Shown here piece after piece: positions 35,286-44,015 of a stretch of DNA of 64,000 bases. Under the pieces are notes generated by a model. The model was given only the letters and a program-made list of their open reading frames with translations, ran no database searches and was not told the DNA's origin. The position numbers and the translations under genes were made by a program. Source of the stretch: Devosia yakushimensis. GTDB lineage: Bacteria > Pseudomonadota > Alphaproteobacteria > Rhizobiales > Devosiaceae. The stretch is from the NCBI RefSeq assembly GCF_030159855.1, contig NZ_BSNG01000001.1, forward strand, positions 2,480,001 to 2,544,000, read 5' to 3'. The stretch's first letter is position 1. Every line of letters begins with the position of its first letter.

Positions 35286-36358
35286 TCTGCGGGCTCCATC
35301 TGGGGGGCGGCTGGGGTCGCCGCGGCGGCTTTTGCCTTGGCGTCGCGCATGGCATCGAGCACGGACTGGAATGTGACGTAATGCGGCAACTTGAAGTGAA
35401 TGCAGAAGCCGGAGGCCTCAACGCTCTCGGTGTGATAGAGATAGAATTCTTCATGCATCGCCGAGCCGACCGGCGCTGCCGCTGAATTGAGATCAAGTGT
35501 CGCCGCTGCGATCACCTTGACCTCGTTCCAGCCGAAGGTTGCTGCGTAACCTAATTCGAGGTAACCGCCCTTCATGCTGGACGTCACTTCGGCCTGGCTG
35601 ACGCGGACCCGCCCCGCGGAGAATTCGGTTCCGCGCGGATGACGCACCACAACCTCGGCTTGGGCAAGACGCAGCTCGTTGACCGTGGGGTGAGCATTGC
35701 CGTAGCCGCGCATGGCGGCATAGCCGAGCGCCAGAACACCGCCCGTTTCGGCACGCGCCAGGCTTTGCAGCCGGTGTGCCCGCGAGGCGGGAAATAACAG
35801 AGGTTCGCGCGTCAGGTCGGGAATGTCCTCGGCCGCAACATCGGAAGCATTGGCCGGAGCCACCAACCCCTGCTGGCGCTGCCAATCGGCCAGCGGGGGT
35901 TGCCGCTGCGGCGCCGCATGATCGGCCATGTCCACGGCCGGTGGAGCGAACGGGGTGCCTTCGAGCACGTCGGTCGCCAGCACGCGATGCGAATAATCCA
36001 GTGTCGGCCCAAGGATCTGGCCACCCGGAATGTCCTTGAAAGCTGCCGAAATCCGCCTTTGCGTCAGCAGTTCGGCCTGCTGCACAGGCCGGGCTACGGC
36101 AATCCGTGGTTGGGTCGTGCGCCAGGCCCGCAATACGAGCACAGCTTCGGAAAGCTCTCCGCCCGTCTGGGCCAAAGCAAGGGCGGCAAGTTCCTCGTCA
36201 TAAAGCGAGGCCTCGCCCATGACCCGGTCTATCAGATAGGGCATGGTCCTGCGGATGGTCTCGACGCGGGCAGCATCGATCGTACCCAGATCCTGGCGGA
36301 ACAGACGCTCGGCCTGCTCGATGGCCTTTTCGCCACCACGCGTTGCAACATAAGCCAT
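35282..36358 (-). CDS. phnI: C-P lyase core subunit PhnI
   Basis: Core subunit of 358 residues that, with PhnG, H and L, makes the nucleoside phosphonate triphosphate; alone the E. coli protein is a nucleosidase. It starts YVATRGGEKAIEQAE and keeps RRISAAFKDIPGGQILGPT (about 105-123), the DEEFYLYH-like HEEFYLYHTESVEA and the metal-binding His pair (H321 and H326 in HFKLPH). The segment that in E. coli lies before DEEF is shorter and different. Overlaps phnJ by four bases; one base shared with phnH. Confidence 0.92.
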   Translation of the reverse strand: MAYVATRGGEKAIEQAERLFRQDLGTIDAARVETIRRTMPYLIDRVMGEASLYDEELAALALAQTGGELSEAVLVLRAWRTTQPRIAVARPVQQAELLTQRRISAAFKDIPGGQILGPTLDYSHRVLATDVLEGTPFAPPAVDMADHAAPQRQPPLADWQRQQGLVAPANASDVAAEDIPDLTREPLLFPASRAHRLQSLARAETGGVLALGYAAMRGYGNAHPTVNELRLAQAEVVVRHPRGTEFSAGRVRVSQAEVTSSMKGGYLELGYAATFGWNEVKVIAAATLDLNSAAAPVGSAMHEEFYLYHTESVEASGFCIHFKLPHYVTFQSVLDAMRDAKAKAAAATPAAPQMEPAE

Positions 36359-36897
36359 TAGAGAACCTCCACCTTGGTCGAGCGCGGAATGCCGATAACG
36401 GAGGGGCCATCCACCAGCAGCAGGTCGAACCCTTCGGGATACATGCAGAGCTGGGTGCGCAAATCCCAGAATGCTGGGGCAATCCCCAATGCCACCTCGC
36501 GCGAGCCATCGATGCCCGGCCCGGTCAAACGCAGGCGATGGCCACGCCCATGGGCCACATTGCCGGCGAGCGTCGCGCCATCGTCGGGATAGAGTGCGTT
36601 GCCCCGGCGCAGACGCGGCAGCAGCGTTTCGAAGCCTTCAAGGTTATCGAGAAAGACATGGTCGGCATCTGCGGCATCCCGGACGATCAGCGCGCCGGTC
36701 CGTGCTGCGCTCTCCGTCAGTATTGCGTCATCGGCAAAGACCGCGCATTCGATATCGACCAAGGTCTCGATAAGGCCAGCAAGACCGGGCTCCGGCAGGG
36801 TTCGGATCTCACCTGGCCGGGCCATGGACCACATCAGCGCTTCAAACGTGGCGTTGCAACGCAGTTCGGCGGCATCGGGCGAAGCAATGGTCAACAT
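36358..36897 (-). CDS. phnH: C-P lyase core subunit PhnH
   Basis: Core subunit of 179 residues (E. coli 194). Family marks: FEALMWSMARPGEIRTLPEP (about 18-37), NALYPDDGATL, LRLTGPGIDG and the C-terminal IPRSTKVEV. PhnH has a degenerate PLP-transferase fold and caps the PhnGIJ core; it has no known catalytic residue. Directly coupled to phnG (one-base overlap) and phnI. Confidence 0.92.
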   Translation of the reverse strand: MLTIASPDAAELRCNATFEALMWSMARPGEIRTLPEPGLAGLIETLVDIECAVFADDAILTESAARTGALIVRDAADADHVFLDNLEGFETLLPRLRRGNALYPDDGATLAGNVAHGRGHRLRLTGPGIDGSREVALGIAPAFWDLRTQLCMYPEGFDLLLVDGPSVIGIPRSTKVEVL

Positions 36898-37343
36898 CAG
36901 AAGGTCTCCATTTCGACGCGCGTGGCTTCCACCTGCCGCATGCGCAATTCGTCTTCCGCTTGCAGGTGATGCTTTTCGTCGGCGAGGAAATCGGCAATCG
37001 CCCGGTCATGCCCGCCGGCGGCAAGGCACAGGTCGATGACGGCCATGGCCATGGCGCGTTCGAGGTCGCGGCCGGTGATCATGCCATAGCCGACATGGCC
37101 TGCCCCATCGGCGATATGCGCCTCGCTGACCAGCACCTCGCCGAGATGGAAATCGACATTTTCTACGGTGTCGCGCATCGGCACCATGACGAGGCCCGTG
37201 CGGTTGGCGATGACATTGATGCCCCCATCCGCGCCGTCCAGCAACGTCTCGGCAAAGGCCTTGAGGCGTTCCGGCCGAGCGCGCGCCAGGATATTGAGAA
37301 TTGCGGCATGGTCCGACCCGCCGCTGCTGGCTTCGTTAAACAT
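36897..37343 (-). CDS. phnG: C-P lyase core subunit PhnG
   Basis: Core subunit of 148 residues (E. coli 150). Recognised by ARPERLKAFAE, RTGLVMVPMRDTVENVDFHLGEVLV (split at about 47-71), GYGMITGRDLERA and RQVEATRVEMETF at the end. The ATG at 37343 overlaps the phnF stop by eight bases; the frame extends upstream inside phnF. PhnG forms the centre of the core with PhnI, J and H. Confidence 0.92.
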   Translation of the reverse strand: MFNEASSGGSDHAAILNILARARPERLKAFAETLLDGADGGINVIANRTGLVMVPMRDTVENVDFHLGEVLVSEAHIADGAGHVGYGMITGRDLERAMAMAVIDLCLAAGGHDRAIADFLADEKHHLQAEDELRMRQVEATRVEMETF

Positions 37344-38097
37344 CGTCTGTCCTTTCGACCGGCACTGGCACCGGCTGATCGTTCTCGAAGGTGAATTGCA
37401 CGCGGTCGCCGGCCCAGACGGCTTCGGAAAAGCCGATATGCCGGCCCTCAAGGTCCACGTCGATTTTCTGCACGATCATCACCGAGTGTCCCGGCCGCAG
37501 CATGAGCAGACCCGCCTCGCTTTCGGTGGCGATGCGCGTGAAGACGGTGGTACGCAGCCGCCGGTAATCGGCAATGCCGTAAAAGCGATAGACCTCGGTG
37601 ACCGAAATGCCGGCCCGGCGGCGCTCGAGCATTTCGGGGAAGCGTTCGGCATCGTGATAGGACCAGCCAACGCTGATGGGCAGATCATTGGCAAAGCCAC
37701 GGCGCGAAATGGCATAGACCGGCGCGCTGACAGGCACCTGCAGGGCCGCTGCAACACGTGCGCTGGCCGGTATTTTCATTTCCGTCAGGGCTTGGCCCGA
37801 AGCGGTCAGGCCCTGGGCCATGAGATTTTCACGAAAGCGCGTGCGCGAGCCGATGACATAGTTGAGCAGCGGCGCGCGCTCGACGAAGGTGCCACGCCCC
37901 TGTTCTACCCGCAGCTTGCCTTCGGCCACCAACGCAGCCAGCGCCCGGCGCAGAGAATGCCTGCGGGTATTGTAGAGCACGCACATTTCAGGCTCGGACG
38001 GCAATCGCGTATCGGCGGCCAACAGTTCGGAGGTAATCTCCTGGCTGATCCGGTCTCGCACCTCTTCCCAGGACTTACCTTGATTGCGCATGGCCAC
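37336..38097 (-). CDS. phnF: GntR/HutC-family phosphonate regulator PhnF
   Basis: Repressor of 251-253 residues: GntR winged helix-turn-helix at about 8-75 (LPSEPEMCVLYNTRRHSLRRALAAL, split at 32-56) and a UTRA effector domain from about 95 to the end. The start is GTG 38097 or ATG 38091. First gene of the phn operon, so it is co-transcribed with the genes it should control. The 16-bp palindrome directly upstream is its likely auto-regulatory site. Confidence 0.92.
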   Translation of the reverse strand: MAMRNQGKSWEEVRDRISQEITSELLAADTRLPSEPEMCVLYNTRRHSLRRALAALVAEGKLRVEQGRGTFVERAPLLNYVIGSRTRFRENLMAQGLTASGQALTEMKIPASARVAAALQVPVSAPVYAISRRGFANDLPISVGWSYHDAERFPEMLERRRAGISVTEVYRFYGIADYRRLRTTVFTRIATESEAGLLMLRPGHSVMIVQKIDVDLEGRHIGFSEAVWAGDRVQFTFENDQPVPVPVERTDDV

Positions 38098-38099
38098 TC

Positions 38100-38115
38100 A
38101 CTCATTCGAATGAGT
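38100..38115. promoter_or_regulatory. candidate PhnF operator at the phn operon promoter
   Basis: Perfect 16-bp palindrome ACTCATTCGAATGAGT ending three bases before the phnF start. Its 12-bp core recurs before phnC (31629-31640) and I noticed it nowhere else in the window. Placement between the Pho box and the first codon fits a repressor. Confidence 0.6.
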
Positions 38116-38134
38116 CATGCTCTACCGACCAAGA

Positions 38135-38152
38135 ATGACATGCGAGTGACGG
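38135..38152 (-). promoter_or_regulatory. candidate PhoB box at the phn operon promoter
   Basis: Minus-strand CCGTCAC-TCGC-ATGTCAT: two 7-mers close to CTGTCAT, four bases apart, with 11-base periodicity, as in known alphaproteobacterial Pho boxes. It lies 38 bases upstream of phnF. This would place the C-P lyase genes under phosphate-starvation control. Confidence 0.6.
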
Positions 38153-38256
38153 TGCCGGCGCAATTTCGGAGCAAATGTGTTGCGCGCAGGCTGGTACAAG
38201 CTTCACCGGAATCTGCTTGAATTGGGGTCGAGAGGATGGGCAGTGGAGCGGCACCG

Positions 38257-38763
38257 ATGAACGATGACACCCGGCGCGACCGGTTCAGCGGCAAGCTGGT
38301 GCTGGTTCTGCTCGACAACAAGATTGCCCCCTCCATCAAGGAAGGCAGGAGTCTGTGGGGGTTGCAGCGCCCGCTGTCCTACAGGCCGGGGGACAGGCAA
38401 CATGCCATTACCGTACCAGCCGGCTTTGTGACCGATCTGGCCTCAGTGCCCCGCTGGGCCTGGACATTGATTCCGCCGGATGGCCCTTGGGTAAAAGCTG
38501 CCATCATCCACGATTTTCTCTATGCCACTGGCGGCACCGGCAAATGGAAGAAACACCCCGCTTCCATCACCCGCTCCGAGCCTTATACGCGGCTCGAGGC
38601 CGATACCATCATGCGCGAAGGCATGGAAAACCGAGGGGTCGGCTGGATATCGCGAAACCTGATCTACGCTGCAGTCAGACTGGGAGGGAGGCCAGGCTGG
38701 CATGTCGATAGAGCCAGCGGCGTCGGCGATCGCGCCGAAAACTACGTGACCGACCGCCACTAG
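38257..38763 (+). CDS. DUF1353 family protein
   Basis: Protein of 168 residues of the DUF1353 family, which is common in phage and prophage tail regions and as single chromosomal genes; function unknown. Conserved block: VPAGFVTDLASVPRWAW (about 57-73), then KAAIIHDFLYATGG, where the His-Asp pair could bind metal, and TRLEADTIMREGM. ATG 38257 has GGAG at 38244; an in-frame ATG at 38236 adds seven residues. No other phage gene is near. It diverges from phnF. Confidence 0.75.
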   Translation: MNDDTRRDRFSGKLVLVLLDNKIAPSIKEGRSLWGLQRPLSYRPGDRQHAITVPAGFVTDLASVPRWAWTLIPPDGPWVKAAIIHDFLYATGGTGKWKKHPASITRSEPYTRLEADTIMREGMENRGVGWISRNLIYAAVRLGGRPGWHVDRASGVGDRAENYVTDRH

Positions 38764-39069
38764 CCCGGTCATCGAGCATGTTTTCGCCGTCAGGGCGGCA
38801 CTTGCCCCCGCCTCACGCAACGTGTGCGGCGGCGGGGGCTTGGCCAGACGGTCGGCGCGCCGTCTAGACGGTGCGAGGGACGCAGGCGACAGTGCCCGCG
38901 CTCTCGAAATCGTGGCCCGCTGGAGGGGGCAGGAAATGGTGGGAAGCTGCTCTTTTAACTGGTGCAGCGATCAGTCGTTTTCATTCATTTGCCCCCCGGC
39001 TATGCCTTGTCACCGGCCATCACTTCCGGCTGGTGAAAATTTAAGGCGTATTACACACATTTCACATAT
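38764..39069. other. non-coding gap with two hairpins
   Basis: Gap of 306 bases without a convincing gene. It holds a 9-bp stem GCCCCCGCC/GGCGGGGGC (38804-38839) after the DUF1353 gene, usable as a terminator, and a 6-bp stem AGACGG/CCGTCT (38846-38865). The right end turns AT-rich and leads into the TetR gene's operator. No RNA gene was recognised. Confidence 0.5.
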
Positions 39070-39074
39070 ATGTG
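39063..39074. promoter_or_regulatory. candidate TetR auto-operator
   Basis: Perfect palindrome CACATATATGTG, AT-rich in a GC-rich region, overlapping the first possible ATG (39070) of the TetR gene. The overlap favours translation from the second ATG (39079), or a leaderless transcript. Confidence 0.4.
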
Positions 39075-39702
39075 CAATATGGAACAAACACGAATCTCAG
39101 CTGCTCGCGAAAAATTGGCCGATCCGCTTCGCCAGGCCTTTCTCGACTTCGGCTATGAGCAGATGACGATGATCGGCCTTGCAAAAGCCTGCGGGCTGAC
39201 GCGGCGCGCGCTTTATCATCATTTCGCCGACAAGGAGGAAGCGTTCCGCTTCGTGCTGGAGGTCGACACGCGCATTGCCATGGCGGCCGCGTTTGAAGTG
39301 GCGCAGCAGGGGCTCGCGCGGCGGGACGATCCCGTCGAAACTCTGACCCGTGTCATGGATGCCCGCTATGCGATGAACCGGCGGAAGCTCTCGGCTTCTC
39401 CCCATGCCGTGGAAATCAACGACCAGGCCTTCCGCCGGGCGCGTGGCATGATGGTGGAGGCGGCTATCGCGTTTCAGGCGCGGCTGGCCGATCTGCTGGT
39501 CGAGATGGAACAAGCGGGTCTATTGACCCTGCGGCCGGAAACCCGCCCCGCAGACCTCGCCCAGGCGCTGGCCGATGGCGCACGCGGCTCCAATCAATCG
39601 CTGCCGCCGGTCAAGGCTGAGGACTTGCCGGCGCGATACCGGAACATTCTGGGTTCGATCCTGTTTGGCGCTGCCGACCGTCCCGGAGTTGACCGCCCGT
39701 GA
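39070..39702 (+). CDS. TetR-family transcriptional regulator
   Basis: Regulator of 207-210 residues. The N-terminal helix-turn-helix (about 15-60) reads AFLDFGYEQMTMIGLAKACG, then TRRALYHHFADKEEAF, the TetR signature. The C-terminal ligand domain is not recognisable by eye. Two start codons (39070, 39079) are possible and neither has a clear ribosome site. The stop overlaps the start of the MFS transporter gene by four bases, so it almost surely regulates that pump together with itself. Confidence 0.9.
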   Translation: MCNMEQTRISAAREKLADPLRQAFLDFGYEQMTMIGLAKACGLTRRALYHHFADKEEAFRFVLEVDTRIAMAAAFEVAQQGLARRDDPVETLTRVMDARYAMNRRKLSASPHAVEINDQAFRRARGMMVEAAIAFQARLADLLVEMEQAGLLTLRPETRPADLAQALADGARGSNQSLPPVKAEDLPARYRNILGSILFGAADRPGVDRP

Positions 39703-41039
39703 CCAATGCGCAGGATATTTCCGCCCGGCTCGATAGCCTGCCGCTGAGCCGTCTGCATCTGGCGGTGGCGGCCCTCTGCGGCATTGGCCTTTTTGTCGAT
39801 ACTGCCGAACTTTCGTTGGGCAGTGTGCTCTCGGCGGTGTTCTCGGTTCCCGGCAGTCCGCTCGATACGGGCCAATTGGCCTGGCTGCTGGCTTCGGTTT
39901 TCATTGGCGGCGCCATCGGAGCGCCATTGCTTGGTTGGCTTTCCGACCGGCATGGCCGCCGCACTGCCCTGCAGATATCGATGGCCCTTGTCGCGCTGCC
40001 GTCTTTCGGGGCGGCGCTCAGCAGCGAGGGCACCTGGCTCATCGTTTTCCGCTTTCTCTCGGGCATGGCCTTAGGCGCCTATCCGCCCCTGATGCATGCC
40101 TATCTCGCCGATATCCTGCCGCCGCGCTGGCGCGCGCCGCTCGATATGGCTGCTGTATCCCTGGGACTGCTCGGCTGGCCGCTCGTCGCTCTGCTGGTGT
40201 GGTGGCTCACGCCCTGGCGGCCACTCGACATCGAAGGCTGGCGCTGGGCCCTGCATGTGGGCGGCGTCATGTCGCTGGGAATCTGCGCCGCTTTCTGGCT
40301 GGTTCCTGAATCGCCGCGCAATCTTGCCGCACGCGGACAGCATTTGGCGGCCGAGCGCGCCTATGGGCGCTTTGCGCGGTCGGCGGGGCAGTCCCCACCC
40401 CCTGCCCCCTCGTTATCGGCGGTCCCAAACCCATCAACCGGCCCGGCACCACGCCGGGAATTTGGCCGCTATTGGCCACGGCTTGTACTCATCGCCACGA
40501 TCTATCTGTTCCGGCCATGGGCTACGGTCGGCTTCCCGCTCATCGTGGGAGCGCTGATGATCGCCAAGGGCTATGCGCTCGATCGGTCGCTGCTCTCCAT
40601 CGGTTTCGGTGGTTTTGGCGCTGCGGCCGGGGCTCTGTTGGCGGCCGTCGTCGTCGACCGGATCGACCGCCGCATGGCGTTGACCTTGGTCAGCGCCGGG
40701 TTGATCGCTGCCGGCCTCGTCATTGCCCTGAACACTTCGTATGAGCTGCTGGTGGGCGCCATCGCGGCTTTCAGCTTCCTTGCCGCCATCTATGGTCCCG
40801 TGCTCTCAATCTATGCCGCCGAAATCTTCCCGACGGGCATTCGCGCCTCGGCCACGGCAATTGCCTGGTCGATGAACCGCGTCGGCTCGGCCATTGCGCC
40901 ATTGGCCCTGCTGCCCACCCTGCAAGCAGCCGGCCCGCTCACGACCTTTGCCACCATAGCAATTACGTTGCTGCTCAGCCTCCTGCTCATCGCCCTCTTC
41001 GGTCCCAAGGGTCGCGCGCGGTTGTCAGTCGAGGATTAG
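39699..41039 (+). CDS. MFS transporter
   Basis: Membrane transporter of 446 residues with twelve hydrophobic helices and a central loop of about 40 residues (about 220-260) rich in proline and alanine. The motif GWLSDRHGRRTALQ after helix 2 is the classic MFS motif A, and YPPLMHAYLADILPPRWRAP (about 127-146) resembles the sugar/aromatic-acid symporter branch. GTG start inside the regulator stop. The coupling to a TetR gene suggests efflux of, or uptake induced by, a small ligand; the substrate is unknown. Confidence 0.88.
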   Translation: MTNAQDISARLDSLPLSRLHLAVAALCGIGLFVDTAELSLGSVLSAVFSVPGSPLDTGQLAWLLASVFIGGAIGAPLLGWLSDRHGRRTALQISMALVALPSFGAALSSEGTWLIVFRFLSGMALGAYPPLMHAYLADILPPRWRAPLDMAAVSLGLLGWPLVALLVWWLTPWRPLDIEGWRWALHVGGVMSLGICAAFWLVPESPRNLAARGQHLAAERAYGRFARSAGQSPPPAPSLSAVPNPSTGPAPRREFGRYWPRLVLIATIYLFRPWATVGFPLIVGALMIAKGYALDRSLLSIGFGGFGAAAGALLAAVVVDRIDRRMALTLVSAGLIAAGLVIALNTSYELLVGAIAAFSFLAAIYGPVLSIYAAEIFPTGIRASATAIAWSMNRVGSAIAPLALLPTLQAAGPLTTFATIAITLLLSLLLIALFGPKGRARLSVED

Positions 41040-41677
41040 CGGTTCCTGAGGTGATCGACTTGCCCGGGCGTCAGCACGCGGGGATTTCTGTCGCTCAGCA
41101 GCAGATAGAGCTTGGCAGTTTCCTCCAGCTCTTCGGTGGCATATTGGGCGTCCTTCAAGGACTTGCCGGCAACGACCGGGCCGTGATTGGACAGCAGCAT
41201 GGCGTGGTATGACTTGGCCTTGGCTTCAACCACAGCGAACAGGGCGGGATCGCCGGGCGGATAATAAGGCACCAGCGGCAGCTTACCGACACGCATGACA
41301 TAATAGGCGGTCAGGGGCGGCAAGAGATCTTCGGGCGGTAGGTCCGGCAATATGCTGACGGCCACGGAATGGGTGGAATGCAGATGCACGATTGCGCCGG
41401 CAGACTCACGCTGGCAATAGATGCATTGATGCAGGCCCGCTTCCTTGGTGGGAACGGGACCGGACAGGACAACGCCCTCCGCGGTGATATGGGTCAATTG
41501 TTCCGGATCGAGCTCCCCCAGACAGGAATTGGTCGGCGTGACCAGCAGCGTGCCGTCATCGAGCCTCACGCTCAAATTGCCCGATGAACCGGGAGCGAGG
41601 CCGCGATCGAACAATGATTTGCCAACGTTGCAGATCTCATCCCGCACGTGCATCTGTTGCGTCAAAATGGCGGTCAT
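41036..41677 (-). CDS. otnC: class II aldolase-type 3-oxo-tetronate 4-phosphate decarboxylase (OtnC-like)
   Basis: Zinc enzyme of 213 residues. SSGNLSVRLDDG holds the phosphate loop, EAGLHQCIYCQR supplies the catalytic acid, and HLHSTHSVA with the later SNHGPVV gives the metal-binding histidines of the fuculose-aldolase fold. In known pathways OtnC converts 3-oxo-tetronate 4-phosphate to dihydroxyacetone phosphate and CO2. The start at 41677 overlaps the kinase stop (ATGA). The pairing with an OtnK-type kinase is the diagnostic context; a related branched or longer sugar acid is also possible. Confidence 0.85.
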   Translation of the reverse strand: MTAILTQQMHVRDEICNVGKSLFDRGLAPGSSGNLSVRLDDGTLLVTPTNSCLGELDPEQLTHITAEGVVLSGPVPTKEAGLHQCIYCQRESAGAIVHLHSTHSVAVSILPDLPPEDLLPPLTAYYVMRVGKLPLVPYYPPGDPALFAVVEAKAKSYHAMLLSNHGPVVAGKSLKDAQYATEELEETAKLYLLLSDRNPRVLTPGQVDHLRNR

Positions 41678-42906
41678 ACCAGCAGCTTCCATGCCTTGGA
41701 GAAGAAGTCGACCGTACCGAAATTCCCAGATTTGAGGGCCAATGCCAATGGCCCCTGACTGGTGACCGCGCGCGTCCAGGGCACGCCCGGATCAATTTCC
41801 GGACCTATTTGCAGGGCATTGACACCCAACCCTCCGACAACGGCACCGGAGGTTTCACCACCCGCCACGATAAACCGATTGAAGCCATGCGCTAGCAGAC
41901 GACCCGCCAACGCGGCATGGAAGCGCTCGACGATCTCGCCGGCCGCCATTTGGCCCAGCTGACGCTGCTGCGCTGCCACCGATTCAGGCGTTGCGCTGGA
42001 ATAGATGAGCGGCGGCAGGCCGACTGGGCTCTGCACCACGAAGGCCTCGGCATCCTCGATCGTGACCGCGCCTGAGCTGATACTGGACGGATCGATGGCC
42101 AGCGCCGGCGCGCCAAGCGCTTTGTAATGGTCTACCTGCCCCAAAGTGGCTTTCGAACATGACCCCACCAACACCACGGCCTTGCCTGAGGGCCAGGTGA
42201 GAGAGGGCGTATTACCCGCCACGGCACCAAAATTGGCAGGAAGCCCCATGGCGGCCCCCGAGCCACCCGTCACCAATTTAAGATTGGCCGCGGCCTTGCC
42301 GATCCGCAGGAGATCGCCGTCATCGACGGCATCGACAATGGCGATACCGTCGAATTCATTGAACCGGTCGCTCAGGCCGTCGGCGCGAACGTTGGCAATC
42401 GGGATCAGCGAAACCGGGCGATTGGACTGGCGGCCGAGCACACGAACAAGGTCTGGGTCGCGCATCGGAGTCAGCGGATGGTCGCGCATTGAGCTTTCCG
42501 ACAGCAGGCGGTCGCCGACGAACAGATGCCCCTGATAGACGGTGCGGCCATTGGCCGGAAAGGCCGGGCAGGCAATGGTGCCGCTTACGCCAAGAAGATC
42601 GAGCAGAGCATCGGTCACCGGGCCGATATTGCCCTGATCGGTGGAATCAAAAGTGGAGCAGTATTTGAAGTAGAGTTGCTGTGCGCCGGCCGCCCGCAAG
42701 GCGCTGGCGGCAGCCACGGATTGGTTGACGGCATCCTCGACTGATGCGGTTCGCGATTTCAGCGACACCACAACGGCATCGGCCGATCCGAAGTCGGCAG
42801 CATCGGGAACGCCGACGACCTGGAGGACCGAGAAACCCGCGCGGGAGAGAATGAGGGAAAGGTCGGTGGCCCCGGTGAGGTCGTCGGCTATGGCACCAAG
42901 CTTCAT
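41674..42906 (-). CDS. otnK: four-carbon acid sugar kinase (OtnK-like, DUF1537)
   Basis: Kinase of 410 residues of the two-domain DUF1537 family. The N-terminal domain starts GAIADDLTGATDLSLILSRAG with the substrate-binding Asp pair (DD at 8-9) and includes KYCSTFDSTDQGNIGP (about 92-107); the C-terminal nucleotide domain includes FIVAGGETSGAVV. Family members phosphorylate 3-oxo-tetronates, D-threonate or 3-oxo-isoapionate. The gene sits between the ABC ATPase (13-bp gap) and the decarboxylase in one operon. Confidence 0.88.
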   Translation of the reverse strand: MKLGAIADDLTGATDLSLILSRAGFSVLQVVGVPDAADFGSADAVVVSLKSRTASVEDAVNQSVAAASALRAAGAQQLYFKYCSTFDSTDQGNIGPVTDALLDLLGVSGTIACPAFPANGRTVYQGHLFVGDRLLSESSMRDHPLTPMRDPDLVRVLGRQSNRPVSLIPIANVRADGLSDRFNEFDGIAIVDAVDDGDLLRIGKAAANLKLVTGGSGAAMGLPANFGAVAGNTPSLTWPSGKAVVLVGSCSKATLGQVDHYKALGAPALAIDPSSISSGAVTIEDAEAFVVQSPVGLPPLIYSSATPESVAAQQRQLGQMAAGEIVERFHAALAGRLLAHGFNRFIVAGGETSGAVVGGLGVNALQIGPEIDPGVPWTRAVTSQGPLALALKSGNFGTVDFFSKAWKLLV

Positions 42907-42919
42907 GCGTCGACGCCTC

Positions 42920-43990
42920 CTAGAGCCGTTTTCCGGTCGTCTTGTCGAAGAGATGAACGAGATTCGGATCGATCGACAAGGTGATCCGGTCGCCCGGCCC
43001 GAGATCGAGGCGCTGTTTGAACACGGCGAGCATGGAAAGCGCGCCATGCGCGACATTGAGGAGCGTTTCCGTTCCGGTCGGCTCGACGACGATGACTTCG
43101 ACCTCGAGCTGGTTCTGCCCAGGCTGGGCGCCGAGATTGACATGTTCAGGACGGATACCCAGCACGACCGCCTGCCCGACCGCCGCAATGCCGGAATTGA
43201 CAGCGACCCGCAGATCGCCGGCGACGAATACCGGCTTGCCATCGATGGTTTCGAGGTGGCCGTCGACCATATTCATCGAGGGCGAGCCGATGAAGCGCGC
43301 GACGAAAATGTTGGCGGGGCGATCGAACAAATCGAGCGGTGAGCCCATCTGTTCGACATTGCCGGCACTCATGACCACGATCCTGTCCGCCATGGTCATG
43401 GCTTCGACCTGGTCATGGGTCACATAGACGGTGGTGGTCTTGAGACGCTGGTGCAGCGCCTTGATCTCCGCCCGCATCTGCACGCGAAGTTGCGCATCAA
43501 GGTTGCTGAGCGGCTCGTCGAAGAGAAATACGGAGGGATCGCGCACAATGGCGCGGCCCATGGCCACGCGCTGACGCTGGCCGCCGGAGAGCTGCGCAGG
43601 CTTGCGATCGAGCAGCGGCATGAGGCCCAGGATTTCGGCCGCCGCTTTCACCTTGGCCTCGATCTCGGCCTTGGGCGTGCGCGCCAGCTTGAGCGAAAAA
43701 CCCATATTGTCGGCCACGCTCATATGCGGATAGAGCGCATAGGACTGGAACACCATGGCGATGTCGCGTGCCTTGGGCGGCAGGTCGTTGACCACCTTGC
43801 CGCCAATGACGATGTCGCCGCCCGAAATGCTCTCTAGGCCGGCGATCATGCGCAGCAGGGTAGACTTGCCGCAGCCGGAGGGGCCGACCAGGATGACGAA
43901 TTCGCCATCCGTAATGTCGAGCGACACGCCGTGCAATACGTTGACCGCGCCATAGGCCTTGCTGGCCTGATTGATCTGGATGGATGCCAT
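42920..43990 (-). CDS. sugar ABC transporter ATPase (UgpC/MsmX-like)
   Basis: ATPase of 356 residues with the extra C-terminal OB-fold domain of the CUT1 carbohydrate importers. Walker A GPSGCGKST (about 38-46), FQSYALYPHMSVADN, signature LSGGQRQRV, Walker B VFLFDEPLSNLD, and in the tail FIGSPSMNMVDG and LGIRPEH. It powers the MalF/MalG-like permeases encoded just upstream. ATG 43990 begins MASIQI; the frame extends upstream without family similarity. Confidence 0.95.
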   Translation of the reverse strand: MASIQINQASKAYGAVNVLHGVSLDITDGEFVILVGPSGCGKSTLLRMIAGLESISGGDIVIGGKVVNDLPPKARDIAMVFQSYALYPHMSVADNMGFSLKLARTPKAEIEAKVKAAAEILGLMPLLDRKPAQLSGGQRQRVAMGRAIVRDPSVFLFDEPLSNLDAQLRVQMRAEIKALHQRLKTTTVYVTHDQVEAMTMADRIVVMSAGNVEQMGSPLDLFDRPANIFVARFIGSPSMNMVDGHLETIDGKPVFVAGDLRVAVNSGIAAVGQAVVLGIRPEHVNLGAQPGQNQLEVEVIVVEPTGTETLLNVAHGALSMLAVFKQRLDLGPGDRITLSIDPNLVHLFDKTTGKRL

Positions 43991-44015
43991 GGCGTCCTGC
44001 TCCTTTGAAATGAGG

